The notes beneath the pieces were generated by a model, which had not been told where the DNA came from, did no database searches, and saw only the letters and a list, made by a program, of their open reading frames with translations. From Bryum argenteum (Eukaryota; Streptophyta; Bryopsida; Bryales; Bryaceae): DNA of 64,000 bases. Of this stretch, positions 47,591 through 60,720 are shown in pieces; the first letter of the stretch is position 1; each line of letters opens with the position of its first letter. A program made the position numbers and the translations under genes. The DNA lies in the NCBI GenBank assembly GCA_037043015.1, contig CM073322.1:18363601-18427600 (forward strand), in the 5' to 3' direction.

Positions 47591-48249
47591 ATTATTTAAG
47601 TAAGGTAAAGCTAGACAAAGTAAAAGATATTGGTATCTAAGTAGACACTTATTCATTGTAAACTTAAATATTGGATTAATATCATTCTTCTTTGTATGTG
47701 ATTGTTTTGACATCTATACTTTCATATAATCCTAAAATGGGACAGGGTAAGGAGACTAAAATGGGGCAGGGTAAAGAGGTTAATTCAAAGACAAAGAGGA
47801 AAATGACTATCAACACTAAACTCTCAAATGGGCCATACATTGAGGCTAGTAAAAAGCGAGGCCTTGTCCAACTAGAATTGCCAATTTCAATGTCTAAATT
47901 ATTGGAGCAAGCAAGGACTGCTAAGGAGCAAGCAAGGATTGTTGGGGAGAAGAGAAAGACCATGCCAAATGAAGCCAAAAACGAAACGGCCTTATCGCTC
48001 CCAAAAATCCAAAGCTTCTAAGAATAAGCTTCAATCTTCTCATGTTGAAAACTCATAAATTGATACAGTCCCCTTCATCTGCACAAGCACGAATTCTTAG
48101 AAGTAATACTCAGAGCCACAGACTTTGTTCTGAGAGTATGTACAGTAGATTATGCCTATACCGGGATGACCCCCCCCCCCCAAATTCCCTTCTCAAGAGG
48201 AATTGTCCCCATGAACAGACTAGCATAGCTGAACGTAGAGATTCAGTTG

Positions 48250-48835
48250 TTAACCCCTAAAGATCCTTGGGTGTTTTTGGGAGCTTAAAACCTCAAAACT
48301 CCAATTCTCTACCTCTATGCACTTCAAGGGGTGCGAAACAATTCTTTTATTCTTTTCTTAACTTCCAACCGTAAGATCTTGTACCTAAGCCAATTTTCAG
48401 TATCTGATATAAAAATTGACCGTTGGATGTTTACCATTTGAGAGATTATAGCATCCAAAGTTTGTTTACGAAGTTTTTTTGGGCATTGTTGATATTATTT
48501 TTGACACTTTTGGAGGCTGCCCTTGTAAAATTGGTACACTTTTTGACTTGGGGCCCTTTGGAACTTAAGTAGTGATTTGGTCATGAACATATTTCCAAAA
48601 AAAAAATTCAAAAAAATACTAAATTTAAACTGCCCCAGTTCGGCTCGCAAACCAAGAATTGTTGTAGAAGACTCAAAAATTGGAATTTGGCTTTGTAAAT
48701 TTTACCACATACACTTTGCAGTATAGGGAGCACCCATTAAAAAAATTAGGCAAAAATATTACTTTTAACCTATTCATCTAAGCTGCCCAAAATAGCAAAA
48801 GCCCGATTTGGTCCTCTTGGATCTTTAGGGGTTAA
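48250..48835. mobile_element. TTAA-flanked element, family B, 586 bp
   Basis: Begins TTAACCCCTAAAGATCCTTG and ends CTTGGATCTTTAGGGGTTAA; 17 terminal bases on each side are perfectly inverted. No coding capacity. The same element in reverse orientation is at 62608-63169. Confidence 0.85.
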
Positions 48836-50507
48836 GCTTGTTACATTTTAATAATTTCAAGCTTGTAAAGATCTGTCCCTTCGTGGGATGCCCACTCTGC
48901 AAAAATTCTTGCACATGTATTATTTAAAGCAATAAAAACATTGACACTTACGTAATAAACAAATTTTTTAGTCATTCCCATCCATTTCATATTAATATTT
49001 TCATGTGATGAAATGCATGTTGTATTTTGTGTTTGGACTCCTATGCTATTTGTCATGACTCGAAAAATAGAAAGACATTGTTTCAAGTGTCTCTGCCTTA
49101 AACCTCAATGATGTGTTTTTCATACTTGGAATTGAATCGCCTGACAATCACATGCACTGTTCGGGAAGAACCGTGAGTCAGTTGTAAATAAGCCGAACGA
49201 AGTTGTCAAATTACCGATTCAATTTGAAAGAGTTAGGTTATTTTCCGGCTCATATTCTAAATATCACCAAAGTATCACATGGGTATTACCCAAGTATCAT
49301 GTAGGTATCGAATAGAATTACCAGATAATTTTATGAAGAAGGGGATAATAGCTGGATTGTGTTGAAAACTTCCCGAACACTGGTCACATGGGCCACTTAT
49401 TCAAAGGCCTTCGATAATCTGCCCAAAGTAACATGTACCCATGCTGGATGCTCTAACTTACCAGTACTTAATAATTTGGTACTTCTACCCAGGAAAGTAC
49501 ATGTACTCTACTTTATGTGCAGGCGAACAGTCCTGTCCAATTATCCACTTGAAGTCATGCCCTCTCAAACATGGTACTAATTTTCAATTTGTCAACATCA
49601 AAATGCTCATGTTTGCAGCAGGTTGTTGAAAAGGGAAACTCCTTTCACTCCCATTACTTATCGTATATTGTCCGGTGCATTCGGAAGTGAAATACTTTGC
49701 TCAAGTAGTATTTAGATTCCTGGAACGTGACATGCCTTGATGGTTCTACTAGCTCAAGTAGAGGTGCCGAAATCCAATTGCAGCTAGGAATGGATTCAAG
49801 AGGTGCATTTTCGATGTCATCTGCACATTTTCATGTTCCTAGTTTGAAGACTGTCGGATCGTTCATTTTGGTGTAGTTGACTCAAATTTTGAAACATTCA
49901 TAGATGCTCATCATCAGACACTTTTGGTTCCAATCAAAGTAGCATTCTCCCACATTTTTCTAAAATATTCCACCTCATAACTCCCACTTCTCATACACCG
50001 AACATGGTTTCTGAATTTTCTGCCTACAAGTTGGTAAGTAGATGTTAAAGAACGTTTTCAATTTGTAAATGTTCAGATCAATATGGATTTGGCTACTTAT
50101 GTTGGTCATTGAGAATAGGTCTCCAAGCTGGGAGCCACATCTTGGAAAATTTAGAAATGTAGAAAAGTGACTCGCTGACATTACAGATCTAATGATTTTA
50201 ATACTACTTCGGCTGCTGCGAAACCTTCCAGAGTTGTTCAGTAAGCAGAGGTACCGTAGAGGTGCAAACGACAAATATTCAAAACTACATTCATATGCTG
50301 TTGCGCTTGAAATCGTGGGAACGAACAAAACAAGACGATGATGTCATCTAAATACTTTCTGCAGTGAAGAAATCACAGCAGATTCTAGATTAGAATTTTA
50401 CAGATGGTTACATTGCAAAAAGACTCGATCGACTTGGATCCAGAGTCACGAGTAACAAGCCGTCACGTGCTACATTGTACAGATCGAACCGAATACCAAG
50501 CCGGTGT

Positions 50508-53500
50508 CTAGATGGTGATACTGTTCGGGACACCGCGAGCCGTCACACCTTGCGGGGACGAAGGCCGCAGCAGATTGTAGGGGACCTGAGCAGCTCCCAA
50601 CCTGTTCTTCAGCTTGCTGTTCTTGTTACGTTCCTCGATCTCCCTGTCGATCTCCTCCAGCTTCGCCGAGAACTTCTTGAAGGCGTTGTTCACCTGGCAA
50701 ATCAACAACAATCTCATCAACTCCTGTTCGCATTCTCACACAGATAGAGGAGAGGATGGTGAGGAGCTTACCCTGTCGCATTCGGCCCAGTTGATCTGGC
50801 GATCGCCAATGTAGATTTCGTTGGGCGAGTGCGAGGACAGAACCTCGTACACGGACATGGTGGTGACGGCAGACGAGATGTCAGAGACGAGCGACAAGTA
50901 GAATTTCTCTCCGTTTTTATTGAGGTCGTCCATTTCCTTCGTGTCATCATCCGGCAACAAGCGCCTCGTGAGCGTCGGGTGGTGAGGCATGAAGCCGGCG
51001 TACGCGTACTGGCCGAAGTTGATGGCGGCGTGCTGGCACGAGGGGATCCACTGCATTGTGGTACAGATGTCAACCAGGTTCGTCTTGGAGCTCATCTCTG
51101 GCCACCCCTCTGAGTTTTTCTTATCTTCGTGACCCTTCTCCCTGATCTCCTTCCACCAAGCCTGTAGCTCGGCGTCGTTCTTCACGGCGTCGTCGTCGGC
51201 GTAGTAGATGTCAACGTAGTCCGTGTTCCATTGCCTGATCGCGAACCACATGTCGAGCCCATCCTTGGCGTATGGGTAGTCTTCCACCAGCAGTTTGATG
51301 CCGTACTTGCTGTTCGGGTCCTCCTTGGCCATGCCCCTGGCAATTAGGTCAGTGGGCAATGCTTGGGTGTCCCACCGCCAAGCGTCGCGGTAGTTAGCGG
51401 CCGCCATGCGCATGGAGAAAGCGCGGGGAGTGAAAGTAGATTCAATCACGCCGCCGGCCGAAATGAGACTATTGCGTGCACCACGGTTAATCTCCATAGT
51501 CGCCTTGAAGTGGGGTGTCATCAAATGGTTGATCGGGTGCAGCTTGCTCAGCTGACGGGCCGTGGCGATGATGTGGGGCTCCGTCACTGCATGGCACCTG
51601 GAAAAGTGGCTGAAGACTTGGTGGGCGACGATGTCATTGTTCAAGACATGAGCCTTGGCGCACTCCCAATACCAATTGATATTGGTGGTGGACTCGCAGG
51701 GGGGGGTGACAACCTTGGATTTCTTGGGGCCAGCGGGCACCACGGGGGGGAGTACGAGCTCCAGCGCGAGCACCTTCAGGGTCTCGTCAGGCTGCAGGAA
51801 GAAAAGAGCGCGGGTGGCGTATGTCTTGGAGTTCTTCTGTAGGTTGATTTTTTCGACAAATGGCAAGTACGCATCGTGGTAGTCAGCAACGAACAATTTC
51901 TTTTGCTCCACTGCCTGCTGTGGCGTCAGACCCTCCAACTGATCCTTGATGTGGTCCGCGGTGATGGCTGAAGTTGCGGTCCCGTAAATGTTCTCGGGAA
52001 GTTCGCTCCTGAGTGGGAATTCCTGCCACCACGAAACGCGCATTGAGTGTTTGATTCGATCGGTTTTGCAATGATCAGTCTATTGCAAAGAATACATACC
52101 GTCACTAGCTTGATGACAACAGGGTTCAGTCCGGCTAAAAACTCGCGTGCAAATTGCGCGTTCGTCTGCCACGCGTCCGGGTCAGCTGCAAGCCAACGAT
52201 AAACCCTTAGTGGTCAGTGTGCGTTATAGTCAGCAGTAACGTATTTCATATGCAAAATCAGACGGTTGCTAGCTTACTGTGCAAGATCATGGGGAGGGGG
52301 TATTGGAGAGGGGCGTTGGGGCTGCCGTCGGGATTAATGAGCTCCTCCAAGAAAACAAGCGGGAATTGGTTCTTCTTGCCCACGTTTTCCTTGTCGGGCA
52401 GAACGTTGTCCAAGCCGCCCAAGTCCTTGCCTTTGGGCGCAAACAACTTCCTGATCGCATCAATGCTCTCAAAGTCCTGCTGCCGGGTGATTACGCTCTT
52501 CACCTTGCTGGTTAGGGCATGGCCCTTGGAGCGGACTCCATCGGCTTTAAAGTCGGACATCTTGATACGCTCGAATTGCTCGTCGCGAGGAATGTAGAAG
52601 GTGGCCACTCCCTTGCGCTTTTCATAAGGCGTGCCTGCACATACATCCCCAGGGTGAGCACGCAGATCACAGAAATCTAATCCGCGGGTGAAGGATTCTC
52701 TTCAACACACCTTTGAGGAGTCCCCTTCCAGTGCGGACGCGACGTGGGTACTGGAACTCCGGACTCGACGGGCCACCCAAGTTGGGACGTACGAGCTCGT
52801 CGTTCTCTTCAGACTTGCCCAAGTCGTTGTACGTATCGTAGTCGTAGATGCGTTCACCGTCCTTCCGCACGTCATCCTTCTTATCGCCCGGACCCTCACC
52901 ACGCAGATGCTTAAGTTCATTCTCACGATACTTAATGAGCGCAGGGGGCGTGTCACATGGCAAGTACGCCTGAAAGCATCAAAAACAGCTTAGTATCCGG
53001 CATCCGAGCCATTGATCGATCGAATTATCTTATAGATGACACTTTTCAATTGATGGGGTGCGTCAGCAAAAGGACCTTGTTGTAGAAGAAAATGCGGCTC
53101 TCGTCGCCAGTGTTGTACACCCACGAGTTCGTCAAGTAGTGAGCCTCACACGTCCCGGGAATCTCCAGGGAGAATGACACCAACAGGAACTCATTGGGGT
53201 GCTGGTTCTTTACCAAAATGGCGTGCGGGACGCCAAAGCTCTTGGGCACGGAGAACTGAAGATTGAATGTGATGTCTTGTGAAGCCAATCCCTCCACTTG
53301 CACCCACTTCTCCAGAGCCACTTCCTTGCTCAAAATCGGCTCGTTCGACTCTGCAATTCCCACATCCCCAAATCAGTTGATCTCGCGAGATACTCAGTGC
53401 AATCAACGATCGAGGGAAGGAGGGGCGAGACATACTGGTGTCGACATCATCGCTGATGAGCTGAAAGATGACGCGCTTCCCACGAAGCTCACTGGCATCG

Positions 53501-53844
53501 TCCGCGAGATCCGCGCCGCGATCAATAAGATCCAGCTTCCAGAGCTTCTTCATAATCACGGCCTTGCCCTTGTAGGTGACCATGTCGCCGGAGTTGCCGG
53601 CTCCCTTCTCCTGGGTGCTCTCCTTCTTGCTGCCGAACAGGGAGTTGGCCAAGCCGCCCAACCGGTTGCCGAGTCCTGGGGAGGACGACTCGAGCCGTCC
53701 GGCACCCTCGGCACCCGCGGAGGCCCGGACGCCCAAGCTCACACGGCGCGGGGTGGCCACGCCGCTCCTCAACAATGCGGCATCGCGGCCTACTCCCTGC
53801 AACGCCGACGCCGCGGCCCCTGTCTTGAACTGGCTCAGCAACAT
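50508..53844 (-). CDS. LOX: Plastid lipoxygenase (13-LOX-like)
   Basis: Seven exons in minus-strand order: 53844-53436, 53350-53076, 52969-52711, 52634-52278, 52185-52100, 52022-50772, 50693-50508; 940 residues. Lipoxygenases add O2 to linoleic or linolenic acid to give hydroperoxides for oxylipin and jasmonate-type signals. About the first 50 residues are Ala/Ser/Arg-rich, as in a plastid transit peptide. A PLAT/LH2 domain follows (about 90-225), then the catalytic domain. The signature H-x4-H-x4-H-x17-H-x8-H is exact (H596, H601, H606, H624, H633). Iron ligands are H601, H606, H793, N797 and the C-terminal Ile940 (...SITI). [12 protein letters not shown] and the HAAINFGQY block are also typical. 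ISAGG keeps the Ala of S-specific enzymes. Exon GC content is well above the flanks. A possible TATA (TTATAAG on the minus strand) lies near 53961-53968. Product regiospecificity is inferred from the plastid targeting only. Confidence 0.95.
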
Positions 53845-56212
53845 CTTGGCTACAATCTAAGCTAATACGGATTCAATCTAGCAGAGCTGTGGGACCCCAG
53901 AACTACTCCGACAATGCGGCACTGAAGAGAAGAGTGAGATACTCGATAATGCGCAAGAATTCTTATAAGGTGCTAGAAAGCGTGGGTGTTCTGGACATTT
54001 GTTGTTTTGTGATCTAAGCTCATTCGTCCGTGGGGTGCATGATTTTCTCATGAACCGACTCCGGACTTAGGACATTGACCTATTGCGCGGCCTGGCAGGC
54101 ATCGGATCATTCAGCTTCATCCTTCCCCTTCCCTTCCCATTCCGTGGCCAACTGTAGCTTCAGTCTAGTGGGCCTGCACACAAGAAAAACGTGACAGGCA
54201 TCCCGGCACAAGCCCCTTGCACACCCTCTCCCCGTCTGTCCCATTTACTGCCACCCCCGAATTTCGTGCACCTCCGCTAGCTCTTGCAAAACACGAAAAT
54301 CATAGCCACCGCGCGCATTTTCAATGACCCATGTCGCATCTCGTCATGGATATCTAGGATGATGCTCTCCAAAAATGGACCATTCAGACCACTGGAGATC
54401 CTTAGACCATGATATATTCCCAACTACTCAAGTAGCTATGCTACTCTAGTTCATGATTATATTTCTCTCAATTGATTAATACATCAATTGGTTAAGTTCC
54501 ACACTCCATATGGAAGGAAAAGTTCAAACTTTGAAATGTGACGGTGATATATTTGTATTTGAGTTTTATATATACATATATATAAGAATATGTAAGAACT
54601 CCAATCTCCAATAAGAGATTGGCGTGAATACAGCGTCTGTTCATAATGTCTTTACCTCAATGGCCACAGGATAAAGTGGTTGAGTTTAATAGTCTACATG
54701 ACGAACCATTCAAGGCAAGCATTTGGGGAGCTTTTGGAGTATAATATGCTCCAACTTCGAGAGTTGCTCGAGAAGCTCATACGTCCTACTACAGACATTT
54801 TAGGAGAATGTTAATTGTGAAATTTTTTACACTATACTTGACACTTGAAATTTAGTCAAGTTAGTTAGTTTTGAAATTTCTTTAAGGTGGTTGTTCTAAG
54901 TGTTTCTTTGGTAACATCTTTCATTTAAGTTTGTTTGTATATGGAGTATGAGTTATGGTAGTGAGAGTGTGAGCAATTATGTTTGTTGAATTATATTGAG
55001 TCAAAGTTTCAATATTTGCAAAAACAACATTTTTTTTCTGAGCAAATCCACCACAATAAAACAATAACATGCTCCTAACCACTAACTGGTGATATCACGA
55101 ATCAAAAATTATATCATGAAATATAACCGGGAGTTGGGTCCTTGGTCTTGTTCGCTTTGCAGCATTGTTGCCTTAGATGAGAAGGGCTTCATTTGATGAT
55201 GGCATGATATTCATAAAAATGTAGAGGAGCGGGAGCATAGGCAAGTGGATTTGCAATATGATCAAAACATTTGACCTCTTAAGGCCCAAGGGGTTTGAAG
55301 AAAAACTTAGATGTGTTATAAAATATGCATTCTTGAATACTTGTGAAGTACTACACTAAACATAGTATGCAGACTTTTAACCCTACATTCGATTGATATA
55401 ATTAAATTTCTTAAAATAGTAATTATTTATTCAATAATGAAATAAAGTGAATAAAACTTTGAAAATAGATATAAAACATACTTCCTATTATTAGTAACTC
55501 GAAATTGAAATGACTGGCTCAAATCACATAATACATGATAAAATTGGGAGAGGCCACCAATAACCTCCAAGAAACAACATTAGTTTCCCAAACTTATCAG
55601 TGTTTTAACACGAAGAAAACCTTGCCCCCTATGTGTTTGACAGCTTATTATGAACAATCTATGAATCCAAACAAGGTTCTCGTATAAATGTGGTTCCCAA
55701 CTTACCCAACTTTTGGAAAGCAAGAAAAAAGGGATTTTTTTTTTTTTTTTTTTAATCCGGGTACATCTCCTCAAATTTAGGGATTGATCATAAAGTGGTT
55801 GGTTGATTGGGCTCTTGGGGGTTAAAAATGCTATCAACTAAAAGGGGATGGGATTTGTGGCCCGCTCCCCGTGTGCAGGCTCACGTGAGTTGCATGGTGG
55901 TGGGCAGGGGAGCCCACATGCGATGCTTGTGTCCTAGCCATTTACTTCCCCTCTTTGACCTTTCCTCCCCATCGGTGCACATTCCCTATTAAATTGTCAA
56001 TGCATCTAGGAGCTAGTTTGAACAAGGATCCTAAAATTTGCCCCTCATTTTCATATATGATTTTCCTACCACTTGATGGAAACCCACGTTGTGTACTAAT
56101 CTCTTCATGTGTGTAATATTCCAAAACCAACATATGATGTTGTAAGGATAGCATCAATCAATACTTTGACGTTGAAGTTTTGCGTATGGAAATTATCTAG
56201 GAGGTGATCTAA

Positions 56213-56598
56213 GGTTGAAGTACCCATAACCACCAACATAAGAAAATTCGCCCATTTGTAAATGGTCTATTTATAGTGGGTGATTTTTTTGGGTAGCAAG
56301 ATAGTTTTTAGGAGGGTTTGTAATTTTTTTATATTTTTTTGTAAAACACATGAATTAATACAAATTTTCAAACAGTAAAGTACTGCAGGACCCGTAATCA
56401 ACCTATAGGGTATGCAAAAACCACCTTAGCTGGTACAAATTTCCATTCATGATTCGACCCAAAACCACCAGCTTTTTGACTGTTTTGATTGGTCAGTTTG
56501 AATTGAGTGTTCTGACAATGCTAGTTCAGGCTAGGTGCGGTTATTGGGAGATCTACATGTTGCTAGTGGGGGTGCTGGTGGTTATGGGTACTTCAACC
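56213..56598. mobile_element. 386-bp inverted-repeat element
   Basis: Starts GGTTGAAGTACCCATAACCA and ends with the inverse, TGGTTATGGGTACTTCAACC, a perfect match over these 20 bp that continues inward. Non-coding. No clear target duplication. Confidence 0.75.
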
Positions 56599-56689
56599 AT
56601 AGTGAGACTTTAATGAGTTGTTATGGGTCACATGAAACTTCTTTCGTACTTTTCCTAGCATTTTTATCAAAAAGCATATCAACCTCTAA

Positions 56690-56885
56690 CTTTCCTAAAA
56701 ATTAAAGGAGATTCTTGCGATTTTAGGGAGCCTAGATGAAGGGGTCGAAAGTAATAGTTTTGCATAAGATTTTTACTGGGTACTTCCTCTACCACAAAAT
56801 GTATGTGATAAAGTTTGCAGAACCAAATTCCATATCTGGAACCTTCATCAAGGAATTTTGTTCTCAAGCCCAAAAAGGGCGGTTT
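56690..56885. mobile_element. Decayed fragment of TTAA family B
   Basis: Reverse-orientation similarity to the right half of 48250-48835: TTTTTACTGGGTACTTCCTC and CAAAATGTATGTGATAAAGT-type blocks match the shared GGGAGCACCCA and ACCACATACAC regions. Ends are lost. Confidence 0.4.
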
Positions 56886-57239
56886 AGATTTTCAATTGCT
56901 TGTTCGGTTTAATTTTATCTTGAAATCTGTTCACCAGAAAATTTAGGTACTAAAGATCAATGTTTTCATTGGAGGCTATAGTAAGAGTCTCCTTACAAGA
57001 TTCAAAATTATTAAAGCACAACTAAATACACGATGCAATCACTTATTGGCACAAGTCAGACAAAAATGACTTGGAAAATAGTTTTGGAAGGAGCCATCCA
57101 CATCAATAGGTATCTAGGCTTTCTAAACTTTGAAAATCTAAAACAAATAAAATATTACACTTGCTATGTATGTACAATGACGATCCATGAACTCCAAGGA
57201 ACCATGTTCCTATGTATACATGTATGTACAATGGCATGA

Positions 57240-57545
57240 TAATAAGGAGGCATGGCGGAACGAGGAATGAGGAAACATGGGCACCAGGAACGAAAGGAAC
57301 GGGGGACGAGACCATGAGGATCAAGGGAATGTGGGAACGAGGCGATGGGGAATGGAGGCATGGGAGAACGGGGAAGAAGGAAACATGGGAATGAAAGAAG
57401 GAAGAGAGGAACGAGGATAGAGGGGCACGAGGGAATGGAGGCATGGGAGAACGAGGAAAAAGGAAACTAGGAAATGAAGGAAGGAAGAGAGGAACGAGGA
57501 TACAAGGGTACATGGAAACAAGGGCACGAGGGAATGGAGGCCCTT
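57240..57545. repeat. Purine-rich minisatellite
   Basis: About 300 bp of almost pure A/G with regularly spaced C and T. A unit of roughly 100 bp (GAATGGAGGCATGGGAGAAC ... GAGAGGAACGAGGATA) occurs at least twice (about 57350 and 57433). The strand asymmetry creates long but meaningless ORFs. Confidence 0.8.
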
Positions 57546-57586
57546 CTTTTGAGCACATCCAGAGGATACGTGTACATACAAGTTCA

Positions 57587-58456
57587 TAGTGTTGTTCCAG
57601 TTTCCCCTTGTCCGGTGGCCATCGGGATATTAGCATTACGAACGGACACTTCATTCACGCCGGCCCCTAAAAAGGGACTGGGGTTTCTATCTATGTATCT
57701 ATCTTTATTCATAGCAATTGACAAAATCATACATCCACTTTTATTATTTTTCATTCTAAGCCGCAAATAAGCGACGGAAAAAATAAAAATGAAAGTCATC
57801 AACACCTAATGTTCATTGTAAGAAGGCTAAACATCTCGAATGCCCAATAATAAGTGTTCCTACTCTCTAGGGTGCAGGGGAGTCCTATCTACAAGGACGC
57901 ACGCTGTCTGAAATATCGCTATTGCCCAATGGGCTGGTCCATCCATTCCAGCAAAACCCGGTGGCAACGTCGCGCCTGCACATCTTCCATCCGAACCGGC
58001 CTGGTTGGGGAGATTTTTCATAATTGATGTGTCAGGCTATATCTCTGCATTCATCTTTTCCTTTGCATCTTTAACTGCTCAATTTCCCATGTGCACCATG
58101 CTTAGAGAATGGTATTGGTAGATTGGCCTCGTGGTTGCCATGTATATGTTGTTGTTGGGGGAGAGACCGAACAAGACTACGAGTTTCTTAGTTCCTAGCC
58201 TTTTTGCGAGAAGAGTGTTTGTTCCCTTTAGCGGGGTCCCGAGGTCCACCAAATTCCAACATCAACTCCAAAAACTCATGGGGAGTAAATATCTAAATTT
58301 TTAAATGCATCTCAAAAAGGAGAATCTTTTTGTTCTCGAAATAGATAGATAGATAGAAACTCCGGTTCTTTCTAAGGGGCCGGCGTGAATGAAGTGTCCG
58401 TTCGTAATGCTAATATCCCGATGGCCACCGGACAAGGGGAAATTAGAACAATACTA
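57587..58456. mobile_element. 870-bp element with long (about 120-bp) inverted ends
   Basis: Left end TAGTGTTGTTCCAGTTTCCC then CCTTGTCCGGTGGCCATCGG. The right end is its inverse (CCGATGGCCACCGGACAAGG, GGGGAAATTAGAACAATACT). The similarity runs on through CATTACGAACGGACACTTCA to a (GATA)n-type tract at both inner edges (57690-57710, 58340-58357). The interior has no ORF of note. Fragments of its ends occur near 22765 and 54620. Confidence 0.8.
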
Positions 58457-58723
58457 CTTCCCCCTCTCAAGGGTGGACACTATAACTACGCTAGTTTCTA
58501 GCCTAGTTACTAGTGCCTTGAAAATACTTGACATAGTATCCCCTCAACACTTCAAATATTGATCAAGGAAAGGTATTTACCACTTCGCCAAATTCTTATG
58601 GGAACCTCGGGTTTGGCCATTAGGCTCACATGCGTGTAGGTCATGAGAAGACATAAAGATGTAGCTGTTTTTTTTTTTTTTTTTCCTCTTGTCGAAAGTG
58701 GAAAAATTATGAAAACGACAATT

Positions 58724-58991
58724 TTAACCTCTAAAGGTCCTTGATACAAAATTGTTTAAATTATCAAAAAGAACCTTCTTCTACTTCAGGTGCAAAGAAA
58801 CTCAATCTAAGCATTGATTAAAAGATTCAACCGTAGGATCTTAAAGTTAACTTGACCCTTTTCTCAAATGTCAAATTTGAACCGTTAATTTTTCTCCAAT
58901 TTTGAGATTATAATGGTCAAAGTTGGCTGAATTTTCTCCCTGCGAAAATTCCGAAAAGCGATTTCCGCTTTCTTGGACCTTTAGGGGTTAA
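58724..58991. mobile_element. TTAA-flanked element, family C, 268 bp
   Basis: Starts TTAACCTCTAAAGGTCCTTG and ends CTTGGACCTTTAGGGGTTAA. Non-coding, with internal similarity to 48250-48835 around the block TTCAACCGTAGGATC. Confidence 0.8.
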
Positions 58992-60720
58992 TGAAGGGTG
59001 AAACTTTGAAGAGCCATAATTTCTCCAACTGGAATCATTTTTTGACAAAATCACTTCAATCGCATCCCAATCAAGTCTAACTTTGTGTGGCAAAAGTTGG
59101 AGACATATACAACAAGTATTAACCCTTGGTTGGGCCAAATGTCAAAAAATGATATTTTGGATGACTGCAACATCTTTGAAGAGCTATAATTTCTCCATTT
59201 GGAATCTCTTTAGAATGAAATCACTTGCACTAGCTCCCGAATCAAGTTTAGCTTGTGTAGCAAAGATTGCAAACTCATGAAATGGATCATGAATAAATGG
59301 CATGCATTTTAGAAGGCAACTCTTGTTTTTGAGTTTTCAAACATGGGGTATGTTTTACCATTGTAGGGCAAATTTGGGAAATCAATAAGATGTTTTTATG
59401 ATTTTTTTTTTTTTTTTTTCTTTTAATGGAATCATGGTCTCAACATGAAGGTTAATAAATTTATGGTTGGAAGATTTTTTATCCAAATACTTTTGGTATT
59501 TGGATTTGTAACGATGATTCTAGCCCGAGAAAAAGTAAATATATGGGTGACTTTTGAGGTGCTTTATCTCCTTCAGCCACCGTTGGATTTTGACTTTATT
59601 TTCTGAGATAGATTCTAATGAGGGTCTAGTTTTAGTGGTAGAAAACTCAAAAAAAAAATTGAAGATGTATTGAAGATAGGGCATAGATTTGAGTGCCAAG
59701 GGTTGAGTTTTGGGTTATTTTTCCTTTGTAAAATTTTTGGCAGTTATCATCATTGTTGGCATAGAGAACTATTTCTCATGGATTTTTTTTCGTTCAAGGG
59801 CGTTATTGAGATGAAGGTAAAGATCTTTGCAGTTGGTGATTGTTTTATTGGAATAAGTATATTGGTAACCTTTTCACTTCAATATGAAGATGTTAAGATT
59901 TTCTGATGTTTTTTGGGTACTAATACGGTATGATCTTGCAATCTATGAGGCCTCATGACTCAAAATTTGAGCCACATGATGTACAATATGTCTATTACAT
60001 TATTGGACAATTGAGATCTAAGTAACTTACCTATGGTTCTATTTATGGCATTTTTTGGAGAATGAGTCCAACCATTTAGGGGTTAATACTCACATGCATT
60101 TTAGTGAAGGCAATTTTTGTTTTTGGTTTTTTAAACATGGAGAGGGGGGGGGGCATGTCTTACCATTACAAGTCAACTATGTGAAATTTGAATAAGTTTT
60201 TTGACAATTTTTGATATTATACTTTAGGATGAATTCACCTACCTTAAGAATTTGATTTTATACTTGAGGATGAATTTTGATTGGAGTCTAGTCTTAGTAG
60301 TAGAAAGCTTGACCACATCAAGAATGTTTTGAAGATGAGGTATGTATTTAAATGCAAAGGGTCTAAGTTATTATTATTATTATATTTTTTAGAAAATAGT
60401 TTTTGTGGTAATTCTTTACGATTGCAAGGCTAGTATTTAAACCAAGATATTTCTTGATATTTCTTGATATTTGTTTCGTATAAGAGTGTTGTTGAAATGA
60501 AGGTGAACAAATTTTAATCAATGATTTTTACTGGAGTAGTTTTTTGGTCGCTTTTCCACACTAAATTGAAAAAAATGGCGGAATTTGATATCTCCTTTTT
60601 TGGGTACTTACACATAATTATGGTCTCACAATCTATGGCCTATGACTCATATTTTGGTACATATGACCTACAATAACACTTTTTATGGTTGAGATCCATT
60701 GCAAACAACTTATTTTTATC
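58992..60720. repeat. Dispersed, internally repeated non-coding element
   Basis: 58997-59115 and 59165-59280 are diverged tandem copies (CTTTGAAGAGC(C/T)ATAATTTCTCC). 59288-59900 and 60090-60560 repeat one another and resemble 11540-12180 and 15590-15890 (blocks like GTTGGATTT(T/C), GCAAGGCTA(T/G)TATTT, GAGTTTTCAAACATGG). A further copy starts at 63340. No protein and no clear ends. Confidence 0.55.

Larger units (their letters stand above)
46176..50507. other. Intergenic between lipase and lipoxygenase
   Basis: Shared 3' flanks, a tandem satellite-like array (46935-47590), a C12 homopolymer near 48170, a TTAA-flanked element (48250-48835) and AT-rich DNA. The ORF at 47692-48021 (Lys/Gln-rich, two copies of MGQGKE) is not recognised. 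Confidence 0.55.

Noticed and set aside
47692-48021. 109-codon ORF, Lys/Gln-rich with repeated MGQGKE
   Set aside because: No family, no introns or promoter, sits in repeat DNA; not listed as a gene.
50768-52956. Several ORFs opposite or in other frames to the lipoxygenase
   Set aside because: Composition is mirrored from the GC-rich exon; the lipoxygenase frame carries all conserved motifs.
57103-57654. 183-codon minus-strand ORF, Pro/Ser/Phe-rich
   Set aside because: It is the translation of the purine-rich minisatellite; the repetitive composition follows the DNA repeat.
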